Source: Alistipes sp. (lineage in GTDB: Bacteria; Bacillota; Clostridia; Oscillospirales; Ruminococcaceae). From it: a stretch of DNA of 64,000 bases. This document shows positions 15,737-24,478 of this stretch, one piece after another; the stretch's first letter is position 1, and the number at the start of each line of letters is the position of its first letter. A program made the position numbers and the translations under genes. Location: assembly GCA_023667265.1 (NCBI GenBank), contig JAMPAJ010000001.1, positions 1,169,151 through 1,233,150 of the forward strand, given 5' to 3'. The notes under the pieces are model-generated. The model did no database searches, was not told the origin of the DNA, and saw only the letters and a program-made list of their open reading frames with translations.

Positions 15737-16003
15737 TCAGCCCTGCTGATAGATGAGCTTGAACAGGTTAAGGAAACCTGTATCAAGGAGACCCACGATA
15801 ACGGAAGAGAGTGCAACAACGATGAGAACAACCGTAGTGTTGTTGATAACAGTCTTCTTTGTAGGCCATACTACTTTTTTAAACTCGATTTTCAAGTCCT
15901 TGAACCACTTAACAAATCTGTTAGGCTTTTTCTGGGACTTGTCCTTCTTGTCCTTTTTACCGGACTTTTCGGCAGCAGTATTTTCTTTGTCCTTTTTAGC
16001 CAT
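15737..16003 (-). CDS. secE: Preprotein translocase subunit SecE
   Basis: Small membrane subunit clamping SecY in the translocon. The 88-residue product has a highly charged Lys/Asp-rich N-terminal extension of about 27 residues, then RFVKWFKDLKIEFKKVVWP, the SecE signature, and one membrane helix (about 55-80). It lies between rpmG and nusG, the usual place. Confidence 0.96.
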   Translation of the reverse strand: MAKKDKENTAAEKSGKKDKKDKSQKKPNRFVKWFKDLKIEFKKVVWPTKKTVINNTTVVLIVVALSSVIVGLLDTGFLNLFKLIYQQG

Positions 16004-16020
16004 AAAAATACTCCCTCCGA

Positions 16021-16170
16021 TTACTTTGTTTCCTTATGAAGAGTGTGCTTGCGGCAGAACTTGCAATGCTTCATCATTTCGATTCTGTCGGGGTCGTTCT
16101 TCTTGTTCTTCTTGGAAACGTAATTACGCTGTTTGCACTCTGTGCAAGCCAATGTAATCTTTACTCTCAT
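16021..16170 (-). CDS. rpmG: 50S ribosomal protein L33 (zinc-binding form)
   Basis: A 49-codon gene read from the reverse complement, starting [17 protein letters not shown] and ending HTLHKETK. Two CxxC pairs (CTEC and CKFC) indicate the zinc-binding version. The ATG at 16170 has GGAGG 6 nt upstream. First gene of the secE-nusG-rplK-rplA operon, behind a textbook promoter. Confidence 0.96.
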   Translation of the reverse strand: MRVKITLACTECKQRNYVSKKNKKNDPDRIEMMKHCKFCRKHTLHKETK

Positions 16171-16294
16171 ATCGGCACCTCCTGAAAAAATTACTTCCTC
16201 CCCACCGGGGAGATAGGTTGTTTGCCTCCCTCATGGCTGTTTTACGTCTGTTTTACGACCTGACATAAAAAATAGCCCCAAATGAGGTAATAAC

Positions 16295-16323
16295 ATTATA
16301 CCATACCGATCCTATTTTGTCAA
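16295..16323 (-). promoter_or_regulatory. Promoter of the rpmG-rplA operon
   Basis: On the minus strand consensus TTGACA (16318-16323), a 17-bp spacer and consensus TATAAT (16295-16300). The leader to rpmG is about 118 nt and contains a 6-bp hairpin CTCCCC-GGT-GGGGAG (16198-16212). Confidence 0.9.
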
Positions 16324-16407
16324 GCTTTTTTTCAAATTTTTCATTCGGCTGCCATATATTGCTCTATAAATTAAACTTCGCTTTCATTCAAAAATCTTCT
16401 GCGCGGG

Positions 16408-16436
16408 TTGCAATTTTGCGGTTTATATGTTATAAT
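16408..16436 (+). promoter_or_regulatory. Promoter of the glutamine synthetase-like gene cluster
   Basis: TTGCAA (16408-16413), a 17-bp spacer and TATAAT (16431-16436). It matches the nifS promoter at 26 of 29 positions. Together with the divergent rpmG promoter it accounts for the 321-bp gap at 16171-16491. Confidence 0.85.
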
Positions 16437-16491
16437 GTTTTCTTAGAGGAAAATGCAGTTGATGCTTATACTTGATAGAAGGAGCCGATAT

Positions 16492-17787
16492 ATGAGCTTT
16501 ACACCTAAAGAAATACTTAAATTCACAGAGGAAAATGACATTAAATTCATACGTCTGACCTTCTGTGATCTGCTGGGAAATCTGAAAAACATCGCCATTA
16601 TGCCAAATGAGCTGTCCCACGCCTGCACCCACGGCATCCCTTTCGACGCCTCTTCTCTCGGAACAGGCTGCTCGGAGCTTCTGCTCGTGCCGGATATTTC
16701 TACGCTGTCCGTTCTCCCGTGGAGACCAAAATCAGGCAGAGTCGTCCGCTTCTTCTGCTCGCTGAAAAACCCCGACGGCTCGGACTACAGCGGCGATATG
16801 CGGACAAATCTCATCAGCTTCATAAACGAACTGCGTCTTGACGGATATTCCTGCGAAATGGGAACACGCTGCGAATTTTATCTCTTCGAGCTGAATGAAA
16901 AAGGCGAACCGACAAAAACTCCACACGACAACGGCGGATATCTTGACGTTGCGCCTCTCGATAAGTGCGAAAATCCGCGGCGTGAGATATGCCTTTCCCT
17001 CGAAGAAATGGGCTTGAAGCCCAAAAGCTCCTGTCACAAGCATGGTCCTGGACAAAATGAGATCGAATTTCGCGGAAGCGAGCCGGTAACTGCCGCCGAC
17101 GACATGGTACATTACAAAACCGTCGTAAAGTCGATCGCCGCGCAATTCGGACTTTTTGCGTCATTTATGCCGAAGCCGCTGCAAAACCAACACGGCAGCG
17201 CGCTGAGTATTTTCCTGAGCCTGACGAAAAACGGAGAACATATTTTCGGTTCTGACCCGGACAAAATGTCTCTGGAGGGCAAGTGCTTCATCTCCGGAGT
17301 TCTCCGCCGTATCAGGGAAATGACGGCTTTTCTCAATTCCACTACCAATTCCTACAAGCGTCTCGGAATGGGCTATGCGCCTAAATATGTCAACTGGTCA
17401 TACGAGAATTTTTCGCAGCTCATCCGCATATCACGCGCCGTTGGCATACCGCCCAGGATCGAGCTTCGTTCCGCCGACGCCGCCTGCAATCCGTATACGG
17501 TATTCAAGCTTATCCTTGCCGCCGGAATGGAGGGTATAGAAAGCGGCGACTGCTCTCTCATGGACAAGACTATGAAGGGCGATCCGTCGGCTGCCGGATT
17601 TGAGCTTCTGCCAATGACGCCGGAAGAGGCGATAGCTGCGGCTTCCGAAAGCTCCTTTATCCGCAGGAATCTGCCGGTCGACGTTTACGAGACGCTCATC
17701 GCCCACCTTGATAGACAGGTCGGAGCATACCGCCAGGCTAAGGATAAGGACGAATTTGAGGAGAGATCCTACTTCAATTATATTTAA
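16492..17787 (+). CDS. Glutamine synthetase-like protein lacking several metal ligands
   Basis: Homologue of type I glutamine synthetase, the ATP-dependent glutamate-ammonia ligase. The 431-residue product keeps GPGQNEIEF (185-193), FMPKP (225-229), NSYKRL (286-291) and RIELRS (322-327). Aligned by eye with GlnA, several metal ligands are replaced: the first Glu of the E-x-E pair is Arg126 (GTRCEF), the Glu after His-His is Lys183 (CHKH) and the His of NGSGMH is Ser239 (HGSALS). Normal catalysis is therefore doubtful; a regulatory or altered role is inferred. ATG 16492 has GGAG 7 nt upstream. An ANTAR regulator follows 12 bp later. Confidence 0.85.
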   Translation: MSFTPKEILKFTEENDIKFIRLTFCDLLGNLKNIAIMPNELSHACTHGIPFDASSLGTGCSELLLVPDISTLSVLPWRPKSGRVVRFFCSLKNPDGSDYSGDMRTNLISFINELRLDGYSCEMGTRCEFYLFELNEKGEPTKTPHDNGGYLDVAPLDKCENPRREICLSLEEMGLKPKSSCHKHGPGQNEIEFRGSEPVTAADDMVHYKTVVKSIAAQFGLFASFMPKPLQNQHGSALSIFLSLTKNGEHIFGSDPDKMSLEGKCFISGVLRRIREMTAFLNSTTNSYKRLGMGYAPKYVNWSYENFSQLIRISRAVGIPPRIELRSADAACNPYTVFKLILAAGMEGIESGDCSLMDKTMKGDPSAAGFELLPMTPEEAIAAASESSFIRRNLPVDVYETLIAHLDRQVGAYRQAKDKDEFEERSYFNYI

Positions 17788-17799
17788 GGATACAAGGTC

Positions 17800-18354
17800 A
17801 TGAAAAAAGCAATTATTGTCTGCCGTCTCCGGGAGCAGCTTACGGATGAAACGGAGCAGACGCTGAAAAACTGCGGCTACAGCTGCTCGTTTTTGTCTCC
17901 GGACAGCGACGAGATGCGCAGAATACTGTCAGGCAGCCTGTCAGTTGAATTGCTGCTTGTCGTCTCCCCTCTTGCCGACGAGCAAAGCATGGAGCTGGCG
18001 GAAAATGCCGCAGCGGTATGCGGAGTTGTATTTCTTTGCAGCGCCGGAGTACTGCCGCAGGTAACGGAATGGCTGGCGGAATACGGCGTTGAATCCATTT
18101 CTCTTCCGATAAATCACAGCGAGCTGACTGACTGTGTCCTCCGGCTTGAGGAAAACGCCGGAGATACGCGGGAATCCTCGGATATTCTCACCAAAACAGA
18201 CGATATAAGGCTGATAAACAAGGCTAAATCAGTTCTTATGCAGTATCTGAAATTCACCGAGCCACAGGCTCACCGGCACATAGAAAAAACGGCGATGAAC
18301 AGCAGGTGTACGCGGCGTGAGGCAGCCGAGCGGATACTGAAAAAATATTCATAA
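17800..18354 (+). CDS. ANTAR-domain RNA-binding antiterminator-like regulator
   Basis: ANTAR proteins bind paired RNA hairpins and prevent termination, often in nitrogen-related operons. The 184-residue product has a degenerate receiver-like N-terminal domain (about 1-125) without an evident phospho-acceptor Asp pattern, and a C-terminal three-helix ANTAR domain (about 133-182) with INKAKSVLM, QAHRHIEKTAM and TRREAAERIL. It sits directly behind the glutamine synthetase-like gene, a pairing seen with GlnA in clostridia, so the two probably act together. Its RNA target is not evident. Confidence 0.87.
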   Translation: MKKAIIVCRLREQLTDETEQTLKNCGYSCSFLSPDSDEMRRILSGSLSVELLLVVSPLADEQSMELAENAAAVCGVVFLCSAGVLPQVTEWLAEYGVESISLPINHSELTDCVLRLEENAGDTRESSDILTKTDDIRLINKAKSVLMQYLKFTEPQAHRHIEKTAMNSRCTRREAAERILKKYS

Positions 18355-18371
18355 TGAATGGAGTTTATAAA

Positions 18372-21122
18372 ATGAAAAACAACACGATTGCGGCAAGAGC
18401 AGCCGAACTGTGCAAAAAGCTTACCCTGGACGAGAAGCTCTCTCTTCTCTGCACTCACCAGCAGCCCATTAAGTCCATAGGTCTTGGAGAATTTTTTATC
18501 GGCACAGAGGCCGCAAGAGGCTTCGTCGGACGTAAGCCTGAGCATTATTCTACGGTTTTTCCGCAGCCCATCGGACTTGCCGGGACTTTTGACAAGGAGC
18601 TTATGGCGGAGCTTGGTGAAATCGCCGGAGACGAAGCGCGCGGCATCTACAATGAAGACAATCTTATAAGCCCGTGTCTCTGGGGCCCTACCGTAGACAT
18701 GGAGCGAAACCCTCTCTGGGGACGTACCGAGGAGGCTTACGGCGAGGACGTGTGTCTTGCCGGAGAAATGACCCGGGCGTATACGGAATCTATGGCGGGC
18801 TTCGACGGCACATATGTGAAAACCGTGCCGACGCTGAAACACTTCTGCGCCAACAATAATGAGAAAAACCGCAGCAGATGCAATGCCGATCTGCCGGTGA
18901 GACTGAAATACGAATACTACTACGCCGCATTTATGAATTCTATAAAATACGGCGGTGCAAAGGGCGTAATGACGGCATATAACGAGATAAACGGAATCCC
19001 TGCGCTCTGCAATCCGGAGCTTGACACTATTTTGAAAGATGACTGGGGAATGTGGTATTCCGTTACCGACGGCGGCGATTTTTCGCAGAATGTTGTCGCT
19101 CACAGGTATTGCTCCGACCACGCCGAGACCCTCGCCGATGCGCTGAAAGCCGGCTGCGACGTCATGACAGACACCGAAGCTATCGTCAGAAAAGCCGCTT
19201 ATGAAGCTCTTGAGCGCGGACTTATGACTATGGCGGACGTTGACCGGGCTGCGGAAAATGTATTGTACCTGCGGCTGAGTCTCGGACAGCTTTCGAAGGA
19301 CTGCCCCTACAATAACATATCTAAAAATATCCGCGACGACCCGGAAGCTGCTGCGGTAAACCTGAGAGCCGCCAGAGAGCAAATGGTTCTGCTGAAAAAC
19401 GACGGTCTGCTGCCTTTAAAGGAAAAACCGAGAAAAATAGCCGTTGTCGGACCCCTCGCCGAGGAGAATCTCCGGGACTGGTACACCGGACACTTTATCA
19501 ACGCCGTGTCCCCAGCCGAGGGCATACGCCGAGAGTTTGCCGACGCCGAGGTGATAACGGAAAGCCTGTGGGAAAAAGTACGTATTACTGCCGGTAACGG
19601 AAAATATCTTGCAGTCCGTGATGACGGAACAGTTTACGCAGACGGCGTAGAATGTGACGATTCTACCTTGTTTGAGCTCCAGGACTGGGGCGAGGGCTGG
19701 ATAAACCTGTTTTCCGTGAAATACGGCAAATATCTGAGCTATAAGGACGGCACTCTCAAGCTCCACAAACGCGAGATCTACGACTGGTTTACACGTGAGA
19801 CTCTGAATTTCAAGAAAATAAGCGGAAATAATTACATTATTGAGGAATACCTCCACCACGGCAGACTGACTCTCGAAAACGACGGAAAACTGACGTTCGC
19901 CGCAAATGCTCCTGTCCTCCCGGAAAACACCTTTGCCCTGTCCTGCGACGGCAGCGCGGCTGAAAGAGCGCGCGAGCTGTCCGAAGAATGCGGCCTTGTG
20001 ATCTACTGCACAGGAAATTATCCCGTTCAGTCCGCCAAGGAATGTCACGACAGAACTAGTCTGAGCCTGACGATCCAGCCCGGCATCGCAAAAATTTTAG
20101 GGCAGTATTCAAAGCTTGTAATGGCGCTGATCTCGAGTTATCCCTACGCTATAACGAATGAGACGGCTGACCCGGATATTCCCGCGATCCTCTACACCAC
20201 GCATACCGGGGCGACTCTCGGAACAGCGATTGCCGAGACCATATGCGGCAAAAATAACCCGGCAGGCAGACTTGCCATGACCTGGTACGCCGGAGACGCC
20301 GATGTTCCGGACATAAACGACTACGACATTGAGAAAACAGGATCGACCTATATGTACTTCCGCGGCACGCCGCTCTATTCCTTTGGCTATGGTCTGTCCT
20401 ACTCGGCGTTCGACTATAAGGCTCTCGAGATCAAGCCTGCTCCTGACGGCTCACTTACCGCATTTGTAACAGTCGAGAACACCTCTGATACTGACGGCGA
20501 CGAAGTCATACAGCTATATTTCAGCATGACCGACTCCAGAGTAAGCCGTCCGATCAGGAAGCTCTGCGCCTTTGAGCGCGTTCATATCAAGGCTCGTGAA
20601 ACCGTAACGGCGAAGCTGACGGTAAAAGAGCATATTCTGCAAATTTTCGACGTCCGCAGAGAAAGAATGATAACGGAAAGCGGAAATTACCGGTTCATGG
20701 CAGGCGGCTGCTCTGACAGGCTGCCTCTTTCCGCGGAGTTAAGGCTGGACGGTGAGACTCCCGGCACACGCAAAAACAGCTTTAATGCGCAGTTCTGCGA
20801 CGCTTCACAGGATGTTGCCATTGCCTGGTCAAGGCGTCTCGGCAGTCAGTATCTCAGATGCTGCGGATGGGCCGGAGCTGCGGTTTACGGCGGCGTGGAC
20901 ACCGAGGGTAAAACCGCGGTAAAGCTGCGGATCTCCTCGGTAATGAACAACGAGACCATAACGGTCAAGGTCGGAGAGCTCTCCCATGAGCTGAATATCT
21001 CCGCCACTACAGCCTGCGACGCTTTCAATGAATATACAGTTGAAATACACCCCTGCGGCATTGTTGACGTCGTTGTTTCACTGAAGGAATTTATGGGACT
21101 TCTGGACATTGAATTAATTTGA
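18372..21122 (+). CDS. Glycoside hydrolase family 3 enzyme with inserted beta-trefoil-like domain
   Basis: Exo-acting GH3 glycosidase of the beta-xylosidase/beta-glucosidase type. The 916-residue product has no signal peptide, so it is probably cytoplasmic and acts on imported oligosaccharides. The N-terminal barrel carries KHFCANNNE and the nucleophile Asp233 in YSVTDGGDF. The second domain (from about 337) is interrupted near residues 402-515 by a segment rich in GKYLAVRD/GKYLSYKD repeats, like a fascin-type beta-trefoil. The likely acid/base is Glu557 in SAKECHDR. A fibronectin-III-like domain follows SFGYGLSY. ATG 18372 has GGAG 8 nt upstream; an ATG at 18354 overlaps the ANTAR stop but lacks a site. 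Confidence 0.92.
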   Translation: MKNNTIAARAAELCKKLTLDEKLSLLCTHQQPIKSIGLGEFFIGTEAARGFVGRKPEHYSTVFPQPIGLAGTFDKELMAELGEIAGDEARGIYNEDNLISPCLWGPTVDMERNPLWGRTEEAYGEDVCLAGEMTRAYTESMAGFDGTYVKTVPTLKHFCANNNEKNRSRCNADLPVRLKYEYYYAAFMNSIKYGGAKGVMTAYNEINGIPALCNPELDTILKDDWGMWYSVTDGGDFSQNVVAHRYCSDHAETLADALKAGCDVMTDTEAIVRKAAYEALERGLMTMADVDRAAENVLYLRLSLGQLSKDCPYNNISKNIRDDPEAAAVNLRAAREQMVLLKNDGLLPLKEKPRKIAVVGPLAEENLRDWYTGHFINAVSPAEGIRREFADAEVITESLWEKVRITAGNGKYLAVRDDGTVYADGVECDDSTLFELQDWGEGWINLFSVKYGKYLSYKDGTLKLHKREIYDWFTRETLNFKKISGNNYIIEEYLHHGRLTLENDGKLTFAANAPVLPENTFALSCDGSAAERARELSEECGLVIYCTGNYPVQSAKECHDRTSLSLTIQPGIAKILGQYSKLVMALISSYPYAITNETADPDIPAILYTTHTGATLGTAIAETICGKNNPAGRLAMTWYAGDADVPDINDYDIEKTGSTYMYFRGTPLYSFGYGLSYSAFDYKALEIKPAPDGSLTAFVTVENTSDTDGDEVIQLYFSMTDSRVSRPIRKLCAFERVHIKARETVTAKLTVKEHILQIFDVRRERMITESGNYRFMAGGCSDRLPLSAELRLDGETPGTRKNSFNAQFCDASQDVAIAWSRRLGSQYLRCCGWAGAAVYGGVDTEGKTAVKLRISSVMNNETITVKVGELSHELNISATTACDAFNEYTVEIHPCGIVDVVVSLKEFMGLLDIELI

Positions 21123-21141
21123 GATCTAAACGGAGACGAAA

Positions 21142-23667
21142 ATGAAAAAAACAAACAATCCGTATAACCCGAATTTTACAAAGGAAAAATACCTCGCCGC
21201 CTTTCTTTTAGGCGTTATCCCTCTGCTTTTAGCGGTCATTCCGATCATGATATGCGACCGGGGCTATTTTATCTACTACGGCGATTTCAACGCGCAGCAG
21301 ATACCGTTCTACAATCTTGCCAACGACGCCGTGCGAAACGGTCAGTTCGGCTGGAACTGGTTCACCGACCTTGGCTCGGACTTTATGACCTCCTACTCGT
21401 TCTACCTCTTCGGAAGCCCGTTTTTCTGGCTGACGACTATTCTCCCCAGAGCCTGGGTGACTTACTCTATCCCCTTTCTTCTGGCGATAAAGCACGGTTT
21501 CGCCTCTCTGACGGCGTATATCTATATCCGGCGTTTCGTCAAGAGCAAAGCGGCTTCCCTTACCGGAGCGATGCTCTACGCCTACTCCGGCTTCCAGATC
21601 TTTAACATCTTCTTCAACCACTTCCAGGATGTCACCGCGCTTTTCCCGCTCATGCTCATTGCCATGGAGGAGAATATCTGCAACAAACGCCGTGGCTGGT
21701 TTGCAGTGATCGTCGCAGTCATGGCTGCCATGAACTACTATTTCTTTACCGGACAGGCGGTTTTTCTCGTTCTATACTTCCTGATGAGACTGCCGTGCAA
21801 GGACTTTCCGGCAACCTGGAAAAGCTTCCTTGGACTTCTCATCGAGGCTGTTCTGGGAACTGCGATCGCGGCGTTTATCCTGCTGCCGTCTGCGCTGGCG
21901 ATACTGGGCAACTACCGCGTAAACGAACGGCTTTACGGAAATAATCTCATTTTCTACCGTGAGCCTACCCGTGCAATGCGTGCGATACAGTCGTTCTTTA
22001 TGCCCTCGGATATTCCGGCAAGACCGAACCTCTTCAAGAGCGAAACTGCCAGATGGTCGTCAGTAGGCGGATATTTCCCCTTGTTCTCCATGCTGGGAGT
22101 TATCACCTATATGCGGACAAGGCGGAAAAACTGGGCTGTACGGCTCTCGTGGATATGTATTGTCTGCGCTCTCGTACCTGTGCTCAACAGCGCGTTCTAC
22201 ACCTTTAACGCCTCATACTACGCACGGTGGTTCTATATGCCGATACTCATTTTCGCAATGATGACGGCTCAGACTCTTGACGAGAACGGCGCTGACTTCA
22301 AGCCGGCAATGAAGATATGCGCTGTCATGCTGGCTGCATTCGGGCTTATATCTCTTATTCCAGAAAAAAAGGACGGCAAAGTCAGCTGGTTCACCTATCC
22401 GTATGACATGGCGTATTTCTGGCTTACAATAGCCATTGCCGCAGTATTTCTCGGATTTTCGGCATTTATTATCCGCCGGAAGAACAAAGGCAAAGCCTTC
22501 GGGAAAATCATGGTAATTTCAACAGCCGCAGCAAGCCTTATCTGTCTGCTCACCACAATGCTCTACGGAGCTCTGACTCCCAGAGATGCCGGAAAATACA
22601 TCGACTATGCCATAAATGGTAAGGAGGACGTGTACGAGGCTGTTTCCGAGGACAATTTCTTCCGGATAGACATTTCGGAAAGCCACGACAATTACCCTAT
22701 GCTCTGGGGACTTCCCAGTATGAGAGCGTTCCAGAGTGTCGTTGCCACTTCAATAATGGATTTCTATGATGCAGTGGGCGTCCAGCGCGACGTGGCTTCA
22801 AGACCTGATGTGAGCCATTATACGCTTCGTGGACTGCTCTCCTGCAAGTACTACTACCGCCAGATAACGGAAGGCTGGAGCTATGAGGAATTGCAGCAGA
22901 TGACAAGTCCGCCGGACTCCGATGAGATTTCCGACAGCAACGGTCTCAGGGGCACACGTGTTGATATCACCGAGGAGCTGCCTGGATTTGAGTATATCGC
23001 CTCAAACGGAAAGTACGAGATCTACGAAAACACGCTGTATATCCCTATGGGCTTCGGCTATGACACATATGTTTCCGAATCCACCGCTGAAAAGAAAGGC
23101 AAGGTCAACCGCCAGCGTATGCTCATCAAGGCTCTGGTGCTCAGCGACGAACAGATAGAGAAATATTCCGATATTCTGGAGGAAGCGCCATCCAGTGTTG
23201 GTAATATGAAGAAAGAGGACTATATTGAAGCCTGCCTTGAAAAGCAGCAGAACTGTTCAAGCTCCTTTACCTATGATTCCAAGGGCTTTGAGGCGGAAAT
23301 AAGCCTTGAAAAGCCGGAGCTGGTCTTTTTCAGTGTTCCCTACAGCGAGGGCTGGACTGCGGAGGTCAACGGCGAAAAGGCAGACGTTGAAAAAGTCTCC
23401 TATGGATTTATGGCTGTTAAGGCTGATGCGGGGGAAAATGTCATCACCTTCCGCTACAGCACACCCGGATTCAGAACCGGACTTATAATCAGTATAAGCG
23501 GAGGACTGCTGCTCATTTTATTCGTGCTTTTCTGCCGGTTTACCGGGAAAAACTCCGGTATTGCAAGGAGAAGCCACAGCTATGACTACGAGTCCTGCCA
23601 GAACAGATACGATCAGAAATTTTATATAAACGCCGCTATAGCGGAAAGACAACATAAGGAGGAATAA
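21142..23667 (+). CDS. YfhO-family polytopic membrane protein
   Basis: YfhO proteins are multi-pass membrane proteins linked in Firmicutes to glycosylation of lipoteichoic acid or other surface glycans. The 841-residue product has about 12 predicted helices, the family start GYFIYYGDFNAQQIPFY, the block GSDFMTSYSFYLFGSPF with a following SLTAYIYIRR, and a large extracellular region late in the protein (about 490-785) before a final helix. ATG 21142 lies 19 bp after the GH3 stop. Function in this organism is inferred only from the family. Confidence 0.88.
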   Translation: MKKTNNPYNPNFTKEKYLAAFLLGVIPLLLAVIPIMICDRGYFIYYGDFNAQQIPFYNLANDAVRNGQFGWNWFTDLGSDFMTSYSFYLFGSPFFWLTTILPRAWVTYSIPFLLAIKHGFASLTAYIYIRRFVKSKAASLTGAMLYAYSGFQIFNIFFNHFQDVTALFPLMLIAMEENICNKRRGWFAVIVAVMAAMNYYFFTGQAVFLVLYFLMRLPCKDFPATWKSFLGLLIEAVLGTAIAAFILLPSALAILGNYRVNERLYGNNLIFYREPTRAMRAIQSFFMPSDIPARPNLFKSETARWSSVGGYFPLFSMLGVITYMRTRRKNWAVRLSWICIVCALVPVLNSAFYTFNASYYARWFYMPILIFAMMTAQTLDENGADFKPAMKICAVMLAAFGLISLIPEKKDGKVSWFTYPYDMAYFWLTIAIAAVFLGFSAFIIRRKNKGKAFGKIMVISTAAASLICLLTTMLYGALTPRDAGKYIDYAINGKEDVYEAVSEDNFFRIDISESHDNYPMLWGLPSMRAFQSVVATSIMDFYDAVGVQRDVASRPDVSHYTLRGLLSCKYYYRQITEGWSYEELQQMTSPPDSDEISDSNGLRGTRVDITEELPGFEYIASNGKYEIYENTLYIPMGFGYDTYVSESTAEKKGKVNRQRMLIKALVLSDEQIEKYSDILEEAPSSVGNMKKEDYIEACLEKQQNCSSSFTYDSKGFEAEISLEKPELVFFSVPYSEGWTAEVNGEKADVEKVSYGFMAVKADAGENVITFRYSTPGFRTGLIISISGGLLLILFVLFCRFTGKNSGIARRSHSYDYESCQNRYDQKFYINAAIAERQHKEE

Positions 23668-23669
23668 CT

Positions 23670-24206
23670 ATGCATCTTGAAGAAAAAACGATAAACAGCG
23701 AGGTAGTCTATGAGGGCGTTATTTTCACTGTAACTCATGATACTGCTCTGCTTGAAAACGGCAGTACCGCTTCCCGGGACGTTTTATGGCATCACGGCGG
23801 AGTCTGCGTTATCCCGGTAACTGAAAACAATGAAATTTTCCTGGTGAAGCAGTTCCGTTATCCCTTTGGCACAGCAACACGCGAAGTGCCTGCCGGAAAG
23901 CTTGAAAAGGGCGAAAGTCACGGGATATGCGGCAGGAGAGAGCTGCTTGAAGAGACCGGATATACCTGCTCGGAGTATATCTACATGGGCGAAATGCTGC
24001 CTACGCCTGCCTATAATTCGGAGGTAACTCATATGTATCTTGCAAAAGGGCTGACTTTCTCCAGACAGCAGCTTGACGACGACGAATTTCTCGACGTTGA
24101 AAAAATTCCGCTGAAAGAGGCTGTAAACCAGGTAATGGAGGGCAGGATACGCGACGGAAAGACCCAGCTTGCTATTTTAAAGGCTGCAAGACTGCTGAAT
24201 ATATAA
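23670..24206 (+). CDS. NUDIX hydrolase, ADP-ribose pyrophosphatase type
   Basis: Hydrolyses nucleoside diphosphate derivatives, most likely ADP-ribose. The 178-residue product carries a complete Nudix box in GKLEKGESHGICGRRELLEE followed by TGY (about 76-98), preceded by REVPAGK, the layout of the NudF/YqkG group. ATG 23670 is 2 bp after the YfhO stop with AAGGAGG upstream. Last gene of the cluster, closed by a terminator at 24223. Confidence 0.92.
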   Translation: MHLEEKTINSEVVYEGVIFTVTHDTALLENGSTASRDVLWHHGGVCVIPVTENNEIFLVKQFRYPFGTATREVPAGKLEKGESHGICGRRELLEETGYTCSEYIYMGEMLPTPAYNSEVTHMYLAKGLTFSRQQLDDDEFLDVEKIPLKEAVNQVMEGRIRDGKTQLAILKAARLLNI

Positions 24207-24222
24207 TTACAGGCAACATAAC

Positions 24223-24255
24223 GGGATGCTCGGAATAACGGGCATCCCTTATTTT
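24223..24255 (+). terminator. Terminator after the NUDIX gene
   Basis: Stem gggatgc (24223-24229) and gcatccc (24242-24248), followed by TTATTTT. The rest of the 272-bp gap to murC holds only a small palindrome CCGCC-A-GGCGG (24286-24296) and the murC promoter. Confidence 0.7.
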
Positions 24256-24382
24256 AGGCGATACTGCAAAAAGATCGTGCCAAATCCGCCAGGCGGTCTA
24301 TTTGCGGTGCTGCCTTTATTGGGAATTTCATAACTGAACAGAAATTTTTGCCCGTTACGACAAAATTATTGCAATTTCCCTA

Positions 24383-24411
24383 TTGAAATAATTGTAAAAA
24401 TATAGTATAAT
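24383..24411 (+). promoter_or_regulatory. Promoter of murC
   Basis: TTGAAA (24383-24388), 17-bp spacer, TATAAT (24406-24411), about 70 bp before the murC start codon. Confidence 0.8.
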
Positions 24412-24478
24412 AATAGAATAGCGTTATTATGCTTACAGTACAGTTAAATCATTTATTTGTAAAGAACGGTGATATATT

